Positions 37,285 through 44,983 of a DNA stretch of 60,618 nt are shown in pieces. The stretch is from the NCBI GenBank assembly GCA_019113915.1, contig DXGM01000034.1:1-60618 (forward strand), written 5' to 3'. The DNA comes from Candidatus Gordonibacter avicola (GTDB lineage: Bacteria; Actinomycetota; Coriobacteriia; Coriobacteriales; Eggerthellaceae). The notes beneath the pieces are model-generated. The model had not been told where the DNA came from and did no database searches. It saw only the letters and a program-made list of their open reading frames with translations. Position numbers and translations under genes: made by a program. The first letter of the stretch is position 1, and the number at the start of each line of letters is the position of its first letter.

Positions 37285-38940
37285 ATGGAAGGATTTGACC
37301 TTATCAGCACGGGGGCGTGGTCTATTATCCCCCCGATTCTGGCGCTGGCCCTGGCGCTTATCACGAAGGAGGTGTATTCCTCTCTCGCGGTGGGCGTGTT
37401 CGTTGGCATGGTGATTTACCAGTTCACGCTCAACGGCGCCGGGTTCGAGCAGCTGGTTGACTCGTTCACCATGGTGCCGCAGATGATGGCCGAACAAATT
37501 GCGGGCAACGGGGCGCTGTTGTTATTCCTTGCGTTATTGGGCGCGCTTGTGGTGGTTATCGCGACCGCCGGCGGCTCGCGCGCCTACGCCGAATGGGTAT
37601 CCACGCACATCAAGAACGCGAAGATGGCGCAGATTCTCACGGCGGTGCTCGGCATCATCATTTTCGTGGACGACTACTTCAACTGCCTCACCGTGGGCGC
37701 GGTCATGCGCCCGGTCACCGACCGCTTCAAGATCAGCCACGAGAAGCTGGCGTGGATCATCGACTCCACCGCTGCACCCATCTGCATCATCGCGCCCGTG
37801 TCGTCGTGGGCCGTGGCCGTGGGCGGCTACCTGGGCGAAGGCGGCTTCACCACGTTTGTGCAGTCCATCCCGTATAACTTCTACGCGCTGCTCACCATTG
37901 TGTTCGTGTTCTTCATGTGCGCCACCAAGCGCGATTTCGGCCCTATGCGCGTGGCCGAGGCCGAGATGCAGCAGCCCGCCGATGCGCAGCGCAGTATCCC
38001 CGAGAAGAACAGCGCCCTTGAGGCCGTGTCCACGGTAGGCCTCACCGGCGCAGCGGCTGACGGATCGCCGCTCAACATGGACACGATTATTGCCGAAGAG
38101 GACGAACTTGACGAAGCTGCGCAAAGTGCGGTCGAAGAGTTCAAGGGCATGGCCATCTCCGAGAAGGGCCGCGTGTTCGACCTGATCATTCCTATTGTGG
38201 TGCTTATTATCTTCTCGATTCTGGGCATGCTGTACGCGGGCGGGTTCTTCCAGGGCGTCGACTTCGCCACGGCCGTGGGCGAAAACCCGGTGTTTGGCCT
38301 GTGCATTGGCGTGTGCGTGGCGCTGGTGGTGACGGCCCTCATGTTCCTGCCGCGCAAGCTGATGACGCTGTCCAGCTACATGGACGGCGTGGCCGAGGGC
38401 GTGCGCTCCATGGTGGGCGCCATCATGATTCTGGTGCTGGCGTGGAGCCTCGGCGGAACGTGCCGCTACCTGTTGGGTACGGGCGAGTTCGTCAGCAGCT
38501 TCTTGGAAAGCATCGGCGTGGGCCTGGCGTTCTTGCCGGCCGTCATTTTTGTGGTGGCGGCGTTCATCGGTTTTGCTATGGGCACGTCGTGGGGCACTAT
38601 CGCGCTCATTCTGCCCATTGTGATTGGCGTGTTCCCGGCCGACAACCCGCTGTTTTTGGTGGCTATTGGTGCGACGCTCGGCGGCGCGGTGTACGGCGAC
38701 CACGTGTCGCCCATCTCTGATACCACCATCCTGTCGTCGGCGGGTGCGCAGTGCAACCACCTGCGCCACGTGGCCACGCAGCTGCCGTACGCGTCGGTGG
38801 TGGCCGTGGTGTGCCTGGTGGGCTACGTGATTGCCGGCTTCACAGGCAACCCGTGGATCTCGCTGGTGGTGGGCGCGGTGCTGATGATCGGCGGCGTTTT
38901 CGTGCTCAACCATTCCCCCTATGGAGCGGTTAAGAAGTAA
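37285..38940 (+). CDS. NhaC-type Na+/H+ antiporter family protein
   Basis: A 551-residue membrane protein with about 12 transmembrane helices interrupted by a charged cytoplasmic segment (about residues 215-295, rich in Glu). VDDYFNCLTVGAVMRPVTDRFKISHEKLAWIIDSTAAPICIIAPVSSWA and FAMGTSWGTIALILPI, GGAVYGDHVSPISDTTILSSAGAQCNHLRHV are hallmark blocks of NhaC-like carriers. Function is likely exchange of cations or of amino-acid-type anions; related proteins differ in substrate. GAAGGGG lies upstream of ATG 37285. The preceding 200 bp contain GC-rich sequence able to fold, but no known riboswitch was recognised. Confidence 0.9.
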   Translation: MEGFDLISTGAWSIIPPILALALALITKEVYSSLAVGVFVGMVIYQFTLNGAGFEQLVDSFTMVPQMMAEQIAGNGALLLFLALLGALVVVIATAGGSRAYAEWVSTHIKNAKMAQILTAVLGIIIFVDDYFNCLTVGAVMRPVTDRFKISHEKLAWIIDSTAAPICIIAPVSSWAVAVGGYLGEGGFTTFVQSIPYNFYALLTIVFVFFMCATKRDFGPMRVAEAEMQQPADAQRSIPEKNSALEAVSTVGLTGAAADGSPLNMDTIIAEEDELDEAAQSAVEEFKGMAISEKGRVFDLIIPIVVLIIFSILGMLYAGGFFQGVDFATAVGENPVFGLCIGVCVALVVTALMFLPRKLMTLSSYMDGVAEGVRSMVGAIMILVLAWSLGGTCRYLLGTGEFVSSFLESIGVGLAFLPAVIFVVAAFIGFAMGTSWGTIALILPIVIGVFPADNPLFLVAIGATLGGAVYGDHVSPISDTTILSSAGAQCNHLRHVATQLPYASVVAVVCLVGYVIAGFTGNPWISLVVGAVLMIGGVFVLNHSPYGAVKK

Positions 38941-38969
38941 GAGGAGGAGGAATCCAGCAACGGTTCCTT

Positions 38970-39120
38970 ACCTGCCAAGTTGATTGTAAGGGGGCTGCAA
39001 CGAACGCCTCTTCACCTGCCAGGTTGATCGTAGGGCAAGGGCTCTGCCCATGCCGACAACTACGGTTGACCTGGCAGTTTAGTTTTGCCGAGCGGCACGG
39101 GCAGAGCCCTTGCCCTACGG
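38970..39120. repeat. inverted-repeat element
   Basis: Two 27-bp arms with one mismatch (39029-39055 and 39093-39119, core GGGCAAGGGCTCTGCCC) flank a 37-bp centre. CTGCCAGGTTGATCG-like motifs occur three times around it (about 38973, 39017 and, reversed, 39064-39078). It separates the NhaC and cyclo-ligase genes, which converge here, and may act as terminator. It is unlike family A. Confidence 0.65.
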
Positions 39121-39134
39121 AACCCCCCCTGCCT

Positions 39135-39821
39135 TTACGCGCTCACAATGTGAGGAAGAGGTTGGTCGTGCGGCTCACACGGCACGGCGGCGACGCGCTG
39201 TTCCTCAAACGCTATGCCTACCACGAGAGCGTCCGGGCGCAGGCGCGTGAGCAGGCGATCGTAGTTGCCGCCGCCGTATCCCAGGCGGTTGCCCGCCTCG
39301 TCGAACGCCACCAGTGGCACACACACCACGTCCAGCTCTTCGGGCTGCACCAGGGGAAAGCCAGCGCGTTCCAGTTCGCCACAGGCAAGACAGCGCAGGG
39401 GATGGGCGAGAAACGCCTCTCGCGCTTCGCCCACCCGCTCGCGCGGCACCCGGTGAAACACCATGCGCGCGGGCGCGTCCGGTTCGTCGCGCACCATGCA
39501 CGGGAAACACACGTCCCATCCCCGCGCCCACGCAGCCTGCGCAAGCCGCTCAAGATTCACCTCACTGCGCATGGCAGCGTACAAAGCCAGAAGCGGTGGG
39601 CGCGCGGGCAAGGACGAAAGCGAGCTCGATTGCGCACCGCTACCGGGGTCACGACCACCCACCTCGCGTCGCGCGTCCCACGGGCCAATAGCTTCCGCCA
39701 CAAGCTCTTCCACCGACTGGCAGATCTGCGCGCTTTTTGCCGCCGCAGAATACTCATCCAGCGCATCTCTGCAGGCGAGCGCCCTGTTCCTAACAAAAGA
39801 TTTTTCTTCCTTCATATTCAT
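39135..39821 (-). CDS. 5-formyltetrahydrofolate cyclo-ligase
   Basis: A 228-residue cytosolic enzyme that makes 5,10-methenyl-THF from 5-formyl-THF and ATP. The C-terminal signature RLGYGGGNYDRLL (about 184-196) is the ATP/Mg loop, with FPLVQPEELDVVCVPLVAFDEAGNR just before. KSFVRNRALACRDAL is the N-terminal Lys/Arg segment. A Gly/Ser-rich stretch near residue 60 is an insertion. Starts at 39848 (GTG), 39821 (ATG) or 39815 (ATG) are open, none with a Shine-Dalgarno; TATACT lies 7 nt before 39821, so a leaderless start there is preferred. Confidence 0.9.
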   Translation of the reverse strand: MNMKEEKSFVRNRALACRDALDEYSAAAKSAQICQSVEELVAEAIGPWDARREVGGRDPGSGAQSSSLSSLPARPPLLALYAAMRSEVNLERLAQAAWARGWDVCFPCMVRDEPDAPARMVFHRVPRERVGEAREAFLAHPLRCLACGELERAGFPLVQPEELDVVCVPLVAFDEAGNRLGYGGGNYDRLLTRLRPDALVVGIAFEEQRVAAVPCEPHDQPLPHIVSA

Positions 39822-40167
39822 GAGGGTCAGTATATCATTGAAGCTCACAGGTCAAATTTTTATACGTCAAGGGGGTGTGTTTTTATCACTTTTCGATAAG
39901 TGCAGGTCAAGATTGCGTTGTAGTAACCGTTTCCAATCGTTTTGCTATGCAATCGGCTCAATGACCTTGCTATAATCATTATGCATTAGGTACACTCGAA
40001 CCATCTCGAACCGCCCCCCGATGCTGGCGCGGAAATGTCGGGATATGCTTTCCCCCGCAGCTTTTTGAGAGGTGGAATGCGGCGAGTAATTAGCATCACT
40101 ATGTGCAGGCCGCGCAGCGGAAGTCCGGAAGCCACGCTTCCGTCGCGGCAGCGAGATTGGAGACATC
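39822..40167. other. divergent intergenic region with a stem-loop leader
   Basis: 346 bp between the cyclo-ligase and Rrf2 genes. An extended -10 box TGCTATAAT (TATAAT 39971-39976) on the plus strand would give a leader of about 185 nt for the Rrf2 gene. The leader can fold: GCCGCG...CGCGGC and CGGAAG...CTTCCG around 40110-40155. An SRP RNA was considered and rejected. Confidence 0.45.
39829..39834 (-). promoter_or_regulatory. -10 box of a probable leaderless cyclo-ligase promoter
   Basis: TATACT on the minus strand ends 7 nt before ATG 39821. TTGACC lies 15 bp further upstream as a possible -35. Confidence 0.5.
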
Positions 40168-40641
40168 GTGCAATTCAAAGCATCAACGGACTACGGTCTG
40201 CGCGCGATCCTGTACCTGGCGGCGCAGGGCACCACTTGCTCCTCGAAGGACATCGCCGAGGACATGTCCATTCCCCGCGACTACCTCATTCAGTTGGCGC
40301 AGCTTCTGCGTAACGCCGGCCTGATTGAGGCGCGCCCGGGCAAACACGGCGGCTATCGCCTGGCCAAGGATGCCTCGGATATCACCGTGTTGCAGGTCAT
40401 GTCTGCGCTGGAAGAGGACGCGAAGCCGTCCACGCGCGCCAAGCGCTCTTCGCGTAAGGGCGGCGCCATGGTGCAGGGCGTGAAGCAAACGTACCAGCTC
40501 ATTGAGGAAAGTTTTGACGCTTATCTGAATAGCCTGAGCATTGATATGCTTCTCAACAGCGTGAAGAACGGCGACAACGGCCGCAAATTCCTCGCCAAGC
40601 GTCTGGAAGAAGAAGGCAAACGCCTGTCCGAAAGCGTGTAA
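40168..40641 (+). CDS. Rrf2-family transcriptional regulator
   Basis: A 157-residue winged-helix regulator: MQFKASTDYGLRAILYLAA (residues 1-19), SKDIAEDMSIPRDYLIQLAQLLRNAGLIEARPGKHGGYRLAKDASDITVLQVMSALE (about 26-82), the standard Rrf2 fold. The three-Cys cluster used by IscR and NsrR to hold an Fe-S cluster is absent (only Cys24), so it probably senses something else or acts by protein contacts. The tail after residue 90 is basic, then helical. GTG 40168 has TTGGAG 7 nt upstream. Confidence 0.92.
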   Translation: MQFKASTDYGLRAILYLAAQGTTCSSKDIAEDMSIPRDYLIQLAQLLRNAGLIEARPGKHGGYRLAKDASDITVLQVMSALEEDAKPSTRAKRSSRKGGAMVQGVKQTYQLIEESFDAYLNSLSIDMLLNSVKNGDNGRKFLAKRLEEEGKRLSESV

Positions 40642-40800
40642 CTGCGCCTTTTCGCACTTCTTTCGTTTCAGCCGCACCACACGGCACTGAAATCGTGGGT
40701 TCTTCGCATGCCGCAGGCCCGCGCGCCGATGACTTATGCGTCGGCGCGCTTCGCTTGGCGGCGAGAGCGGTGGGTTGAGTTTAGGTTTTGTTTATGGTTG

Positions 40801-40827
40801 GCCGTGGGCTTTCGCCGCGGCTTTTTT
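40801..40827 (+). terminator. Rho-independent terminator
   Basis: GCCGTGG pairs with CCGCGGC around GCTTTCG, followed by TTTTTT. It would end the Rrf2 transcript and lies just before the convergent NRAMP-type gene. Confidence 0.8.
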
Positions 40828-40864
40828 GTTTGGGCGGCTTCAGCGGGAATAGTGCCGCCGGCCT

Positions 40865-42268
40865 TTAGCCCAGCCCCAACACTTGCATGACCAGCAGCGC
40901 AGCCGTGAGCACGGTCACAATGCCCACGGTCACCCAGATGAGCGTGCGTGACACCAGACGCGAGCGGTAGTTCCCCATGATGCGCTTGTCGGCCGAGATG
41001 ATGGCCATAAACACCAGCAGCACGGGCAAAATGATGCCGTTCACGAACTGTGCCGTCAGCATGACGCCCATGAGGTCAATGCCGGGAATGAGCACCACAA
41101 TCGCCGAAAACGCGATGACGAACGTGAAGATGCTCTTGAACAGCGGCGCTTCTTTCCATTTGAACGAGACGCCCGCTTCCCAGCCGAACGCCTCGCAGAT
41201 GACGAACGACGTGGTCAGCGGCAACACGCACGCTGCGAGGAACGACGCCGCAATGAGTCCGATAGCGAACAGCGCCTCGGCGTAGTGGCCCGCGAACGGG
41301 GCAAGCGCTTTGGCGGCGTCGGCGGCGGATTCTATCTCGATACCCTGGGGAAACAGCACAGCGCCCGTGGTCACAATGATGAACCACGCCACCAGGCACG
41401 CAGCGATAGTGCCAGCCACCACGTCCACCTTCTGCGAGAAGAAGTCCTTAATGCCCACGCCTTTTTCAACCACGTTGCTTTGGGCGAAGAACATCATCCA
41501 GGGTGCGATGGTGGTACCTATCATGGCAATGACCAGCGACACGAAACTGGTGTCGTTCACCACGTGGGGAACGACCGTGCTTTCGAGCGCGTTTCCCCAG
41601 TTGGGCTGCGCCATGAACGCTGCCACAATGTAAGTGACGAATACCAGCGACAAAATGAGGAACACTTTTTCCACGCGCTTGTAGCTGCCGCCGACAATAA
41701 GCAGCCATACCGCGATGGCGGCCACGGGGACGGAGAGGTATTTCGACACGCCGAACATTTCCATGCCGCTGGCGATGCCGGCGAACTCGGAGAACGTGGT
41801 GGCCACGTTGCCTATGAGCAGCGCCAACATGGCGAGCGCCGTCAGGCGGATGCCGAAGCGCTCGCGAATGAGGGCGGCGAAGCCTTTGCCGGTGACCGCG
41901 CCCATGCGCGCCGCCGTCATTTCCACCACGATGAGCAGCACGCACATAATTGGGATAACCCAGAGCGTCGCGTAGCCGAACTTCGCACCCACGGTGGAAT
42001 ACGTTGAGATGCCGCCGGCGTCGTTGCCGGCCATGGCGGTAACAATGCCCGGGCCGAGGGCGGCCAAAAGGAGCCACAGCTTGCTGGGCTTTTTGGTTGC
42101 TTGCGGTTCTGCGGGGGCTTCCGGCGCGCCGGAAGCGGTGGGGGCAGCTGAGGTGGCCGAGGTGGCCAGGCGGTCTTTCGCGGCGGAGCCCATCTTGAAG
42201 CTGCCCCATTCACGCTTGCTGCGCTCGGGAGTTGCGGCGCGGCGCTCGTTGGTGTTTTTGGCTGCCAT
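40865..42268 (-). CDS. NRAMP-related divalent cation transporter (NRMT-like, probably Mg2+)
   Basis: A 467-residue membrane protein with a 60-residue soluble N-terminus and about 11 transmembrane helices of the NRAMP fold. The metal site is altered: in helix 1 the usual DPGN is DAGG (GNDAGGIS, about residue 81), and in helix 6 the selectivity methionine and histidine are replaced (TTIAPWMMF). These changes are those described for NRAMP-related Mg2+ transporters, one of which was characterised from Eggerthella lenta, so Mg2+ rather than Mn2+/Fe2+ is inferred. The GGGAGG ribosome site lies in the last codons of the MgtE-like gene, 4 nt before it. Confidence 0.88.
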   Translation of the reverse strand: MAAKNTNERRAATPERSKREWGSFKMGSAAKDRLATSATSAAPTASGAPEAPAEPQATKKPSKLWLLLAALGPGIVTAMAGNDAGGISTYSTVGAKFGYATLWVIPIMCVLLIVVEMTAARMGAVTGKGFAALIRERFGIRLTALAMLALLIGNVATTFSEFAGIASGMEMFGVSKYLSVPVAAIAVWLLIVGGSYKRVEKVFLILSLVFVTYIVAAFMAQPNWGNALESTVVPHVVNDTSFVSLVIAMIGTTIAPWMMFFAQSNVVEKGVGIKDFFSQKVDVVAGTIAACLVAWFIIVTTGAVLFPQGIEIESAADAAKALAPFAGHYAEALFAIGLIAASFLAACVLPLTTSFVICEAFGWEAGVSFKWKEAPLFKSIFTFVIAFSAIVVLIPGIDLMGVMLTAQFVNGIILPVLLVFMAIISADKRIMGNYRSRLVSRTLIWVTVGIVTVLTAALLVMQVLGLG

Positions 42269-42272
42269 GTCG

Positions 42273-43625
42273 CTACCTCCCGGTATAGCCGACGACCTGC
42301 AGCAACACGAGCGTGTACAGGCCCAGGAACAGCGCTGCAGCCAACACGATGCCCACTACCTTGAGCGCGGTGGCTTTCGTTTTGTCGCCGCTCACGTCCT
42401 CTTCGATGGCATCCCACGCATCGTCCACGGTGACAATACCCAGGAGAATGCCGTGCTCGTCAACCACGGGCATGGCGGGCAGGTCATATTTGAAGATGTC
42501 GGCGGCCACATCTTCTTCCGTTTCGTCCGGCGCGACGGAGATCACGTCGTCGTACATGACGTCGCCCACGGGCTTGGCGTCGTCGGTCAACACGAGGGTG
42601 CGCAGCGATAGCACACCTTTGAATTCGTCGTATTCGTCCAACACGTAGACGTAGTGGACGGTGGGGTGGTCCTCGGGCAGTTCGCGCAGCACCTCGATGG
42701 TTTCACCCACGGTGTTGTCTTCGTGCACGGCCACGAACTGCGTGGTCATCATGCCGCCAGCGGTACCGTCCTTGTAGCCCAGCAGGCGGCGGATCTCGGT
42801 GGCGTCTTCCACACCCATGAGGCGCAACAGGGTTTCAGCCTTCTCGTAAGAGAGGTCGCGCACGATGTCGGCGGCGTCGTCCGGATCCATGTTACCCAGC
42901 AGGCCTGCGGCGCGGGCGTCATCCAAATCTTCGATGAAGTCGGCCTGGTATTCGTCTTCCATTTCCGAGATGGCCTCGGTGGCTTGCGCGTCATCGAGGT
43001 GCTGAAACACGTTCGCGCGCTGCTGAGGGTCGAGTTGTTCCAGAATGTCGGCCACGTCGGCGGGGTGCAGCTCGTCGAGGCGCTTGTGGGTGACGGACAG
43101 CTGCACTTCCGACAGGTCGCGGTCGAGCAGGTCTATGTAGTTCCACGCGATAATTTGCTCGTCGATTTTCTTGCCGAACACACGCGCGATGGCCACCACG
43201 GCCTTTTCCAGCCACGGGGCCAGGCCGCGCAGGATGCCGCGCGCGCCCACTTCGGCGCCCAGCAGGCGCAGCTGCGAGCCGGACACGGACAGCTTGAGGT
43301 CGTTTACGCGCACCACTTTCATGCCCTGCGTGTCGACGATCTGGCGATTCAGCAGGTCGCGAGCCAGTAGCACCTCGTCGGGTTGCAGGTAGCTGAAGCG
43401 AATGTCGTGCGCGGGCACGGCCAGCTTGATGCCGTCTTCGTCGAATTCTTCGACATACTTGCGCCACGAAATCATGAACGGAACTTTGCCCGGGCCTTGG
43501 AAGGCCAGGCTGGTGATGCGGGGGAACACTTCGCCGGTGGAGATGGCCAGATCAGAGATCGTGCCGATCTTCTCGCCGGTGGCATCGATGACGGGCTTCC
43601 CCATCATTTGAGAGAGGTAGAGCAT
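42273..43625 (-). CDS. orphan MgtE-type Mg2+ sensor protein (MgtE_N plus CBS) with one membrane helix
   Basis: A 450-residue protein. Residues 1-80 resemble a PRC-barrel (GKPVIDATGEKIGTISDLAI). MgtE_N helical repeats follow (about 175-280: LHPADVADILEQLDPQQRANVFQHLDD, MDPDDAADIVRDLS), then two CBS repeats (about 290-415: MTTQFVAVHEDNTVGETIEVLREL, VISVAPDETEEDVAADIFKYDLPAMPVVDEHGILLGIVTVDD). In MgtE these cytosolic parts bind Mg2+ and gate the channel. Here the five-helix MgtE channel is missing and only one C-terminal helix remains (about 426-446). It ends 4 nt before the NRAMP-type transporter, suggesting it gates that carrier. Confidence 0.88.
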   Translation of the reverse strand: MLYLSQMMGKPVIDATGEKIGTISDLAISTGEVFPRITSLAFQGPGKVPFMISWRKYVEEFDEDGIKLAVPAHDIRFSYLQPDEVLLARDLLNRQIVDTQGMKVVRVNDLKLSVSGSQLRLLGAEVGARGILRGLAPWLEKAVVAIARVFGKKIDEQIIAWNYIDLLDRDLSEVQLSVTHKRLDELHPADVADILEQLDPQQRANVFQHLDDAQATEAISEMEDEYQADFIEDLDDARAAGLLGNMDPDDAADIVRDLSYEKAETLLRLMGVEDATEIRRLLGYKDGTAGGMMTTQFVAVHEDNTVGETIEVLRELPEDHPTVHYVYVLDEYDEFKGVLSLRTLVLTDDAKPVGDVMYDDVISVAPDETEEDVAADIFKYDLPAMPVVDEHGILLGIVTVDDAWDAIEEDVSGDKTKATALKVVGIVLAAALFLGLYTLVLLQVVGYTGR

Positions 43626-43913
43626 GGCAATTCCCTTACTGTCATGCTCCCCAGGTGGCGAGGCGGCGTGCTGCGCAGAGCGTCGGCGCCACGAGGGCGC
43701 TGGCTGCGCGATGACGCACGAGTTTCGTGCGCACGCGGTCTTGTCAAACCAGGGAGCGCCGCAGCCGTCCTTCGACTGCCGGCGTAAGGGAAGTCGAAGG
43801 AGGACTACTTACTGTGAGGCTTCGATTTTCGAACCTTCAAGTACGTACCTTTCCTTCGGAAATAAAAAAACCGCACGTGCTGCTGCCAGTCGTTGCGGAT
43901 CGGTGCTGTAAAT
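43626..43913. other. intergenic region upstream of the MgtE-like gene
   Basis: 288 bp. A REP-like hairpin CCTTCGACT/AGTCGAAGG lies at 43769-43800. No credible ORF is present. The promoter of the minus-strand pair must lie here, but no clear boxes were found. Confidence 0.35.
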
Positions 43914-43991
43914 GGTGCGCCGTGAGGGATTCGAACCCCCGACGTACTGATTCGTAGTCAGTCCCTCTATCCAGCTGAGGTAACGGCGCAC
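43914..43991 (-). tRNA. tRNA-Arg (anticodon ACG)
   Basis: On the minus strand: acceptor GTGCGCC/GGCGCAC, D arm with CAGCTGGATAGA, anticodon stem ACTGA/TCAGT with loop CTACGAA (anticodon ACG), and T arm GGGGGTTCGAATCCC. CCA is not encoded. It is the substrate for A34-to-inosine editing by TadA (11624-12205) and would read all CGU/CGC/CGA codons. Confidence 0.96.
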
Positions 43992-44313
43992 GTCGAAACA
44001 GCAAAAGTAATTATGCCGGTAAGTAGGGTGTCTGTCAACGACTTTTTCCAAAAGTTTCGCCGACTTCACGCGAAGGTCAACAGGCGAAGGTCAAGAGGCG
44101 AAGAGGAAGCGAACTACTACGCCTAACTTTACTGCAAACCACTGAGCACCACTGAACACCTAGTACTTAAGTTACTTACTTTTACACTTATATTATCTTC
44201 TTCATCACTTTCTTGCGTTTATTATTTCATTCACCCCTTATTCGTCAATAACTTTTTAGCGCTCACTTTTCTCATGTCATCATCCTCAACCGCCGCCCGC
44301 TAGCTTACCCAAA
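43992..44313. other. AT-rich gene-free region before parS cluster A
   Basis: About 320 bp. A short tandem repeat GGCGAAGGTCAA (about 44071-44098, two units plus a partial) is present. The rest is T-rich on the plus strand with no ORF, hairpin or RNA recognised. Confidence 0.4.
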
Positions 44314-44574
44314 TGTTTCACGTGAAACATTTCAATCAAAAGACTCATTCGCCAACACTATTTCACGTGAAACACTTGGGTGAAAACTTTAAGAACTGCG
44401 GAAGTTGTAAGAGCTGCAAGAACTTTGTTTACCAAACGATGTTTCACGTGAAACACTTAGCCGCGAGTTTGATTGAATTTTTACTGGGCGATAAATGTTT
44501 CACGTGAAACATCCAGTTCGAACATTTGATTAAAAGGGTGCATTAGCTAGTAACTAAATGTTTCACGTGAAACA
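44314..44574. promoter_or_regulatory. parS: parS cluster A (5 sites)
   Basis: Five TTTCACGTGAAA-core sites start at 44314, 44359, 44440, 44496 and 44559. All are exact TGTTTCACGTGAAACA except 44359, which has A at position 2. The last lies at the centre of a 28-bp perfect palindrome (44553-44580). Spacings are 45, 81, 56 and 63 bp. The short ORF over this stretch merely translates the repeats (FHVKH) and is not a gene. Confidence 0.92.
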
Positions 44575-44610
44575 TTTAGTAAAAAACGTTTGCGGAGAAA
44601 ATAAAGAAAC

Positions 44611-44642
44611 GACCGTGGGCTGGGGGCTCACGGTCGTTTTTG
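44611..44642. terminator. bidirectional Rho-independent terminator
   Basis: ACGACCGTG/CACGGTCGT stem around GGCTGGGGGCT with TTTTT on the plus side and TTTCTTTATTT on the minus side. It ends the DUF5679 gene from the right. Confidence 0.85.
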
Positions 44643-44667
44643 GCAAGTGATGTTGTCAGAACAGAGG

Positions 44668-44820
44668 TTACTTCTTGGAAGCACCAATGCGGCAGATGGT
44701 GGTGCCGCAGTCCGGGCATTTACCCTTCGTAATGGGCTTGCCGTTTTTCGTGGTTCCCTCGACGGGGTCCTGCATGATCTTCTTCGCCTTGCACTTCACG
44801 CAATATGCTTCGATAGCCAT
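44668..44820 (-). CDS. small zinc-ribbon protein (DUF5679 type)
   Basis: A 50-residue basic protein starting MAIEAYCVKCKAKKIM, with two Cys pairs (CVKC at 7-10 and CPDCGTTIC near 36-44) that should hold one zinc ion. Small proteins of this form are annotated as DUF5679 in many bacteria, without known function. ATG 44820 is preferred with AGAAAGGTG upstream; the longer frame from 44853 adds 11 residues of leader. A terminator follows at 44611. Confidence 0.85.
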   Translation of the reverse strand: MAIEAYCVKCKAKKIMQDPVEGTTKNGKPITKGKCPDCGTTICRIGASKK

Positions 44821-44983
44821 GGCTGTGTTACACCTTTCTGTCCTGAGAAGCAACGGGCCGAACCCGCGCTTCGATCACTCGAGTCTTCATTGCGAATCGC
44901 CCGCCTGTGCGGGTGTCAACGAGACACACGGCCGATCATTATACGGCACTATGTCCATCCTGTAGCTGGTGCGTGCGCGTGCG

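Noticed and set aside
40090..40165. Possible SRP RNA or structured small RNA upstream of the Rrf2 gene
   Set aside because: GTCCGGAAG resembles part of the SRP RNA loop, but the flanking symmetric and asymmetric loops and stems do not match. Kept only as a foldable leader.
44313..44507. Short ORF with repeated MFHVKH and a CGSCKSC stretch
   Set aside because: FHVKH is simply parS read in one frame. The ORF has no ribosome binding site and exists because the other frame's stop is avoided.
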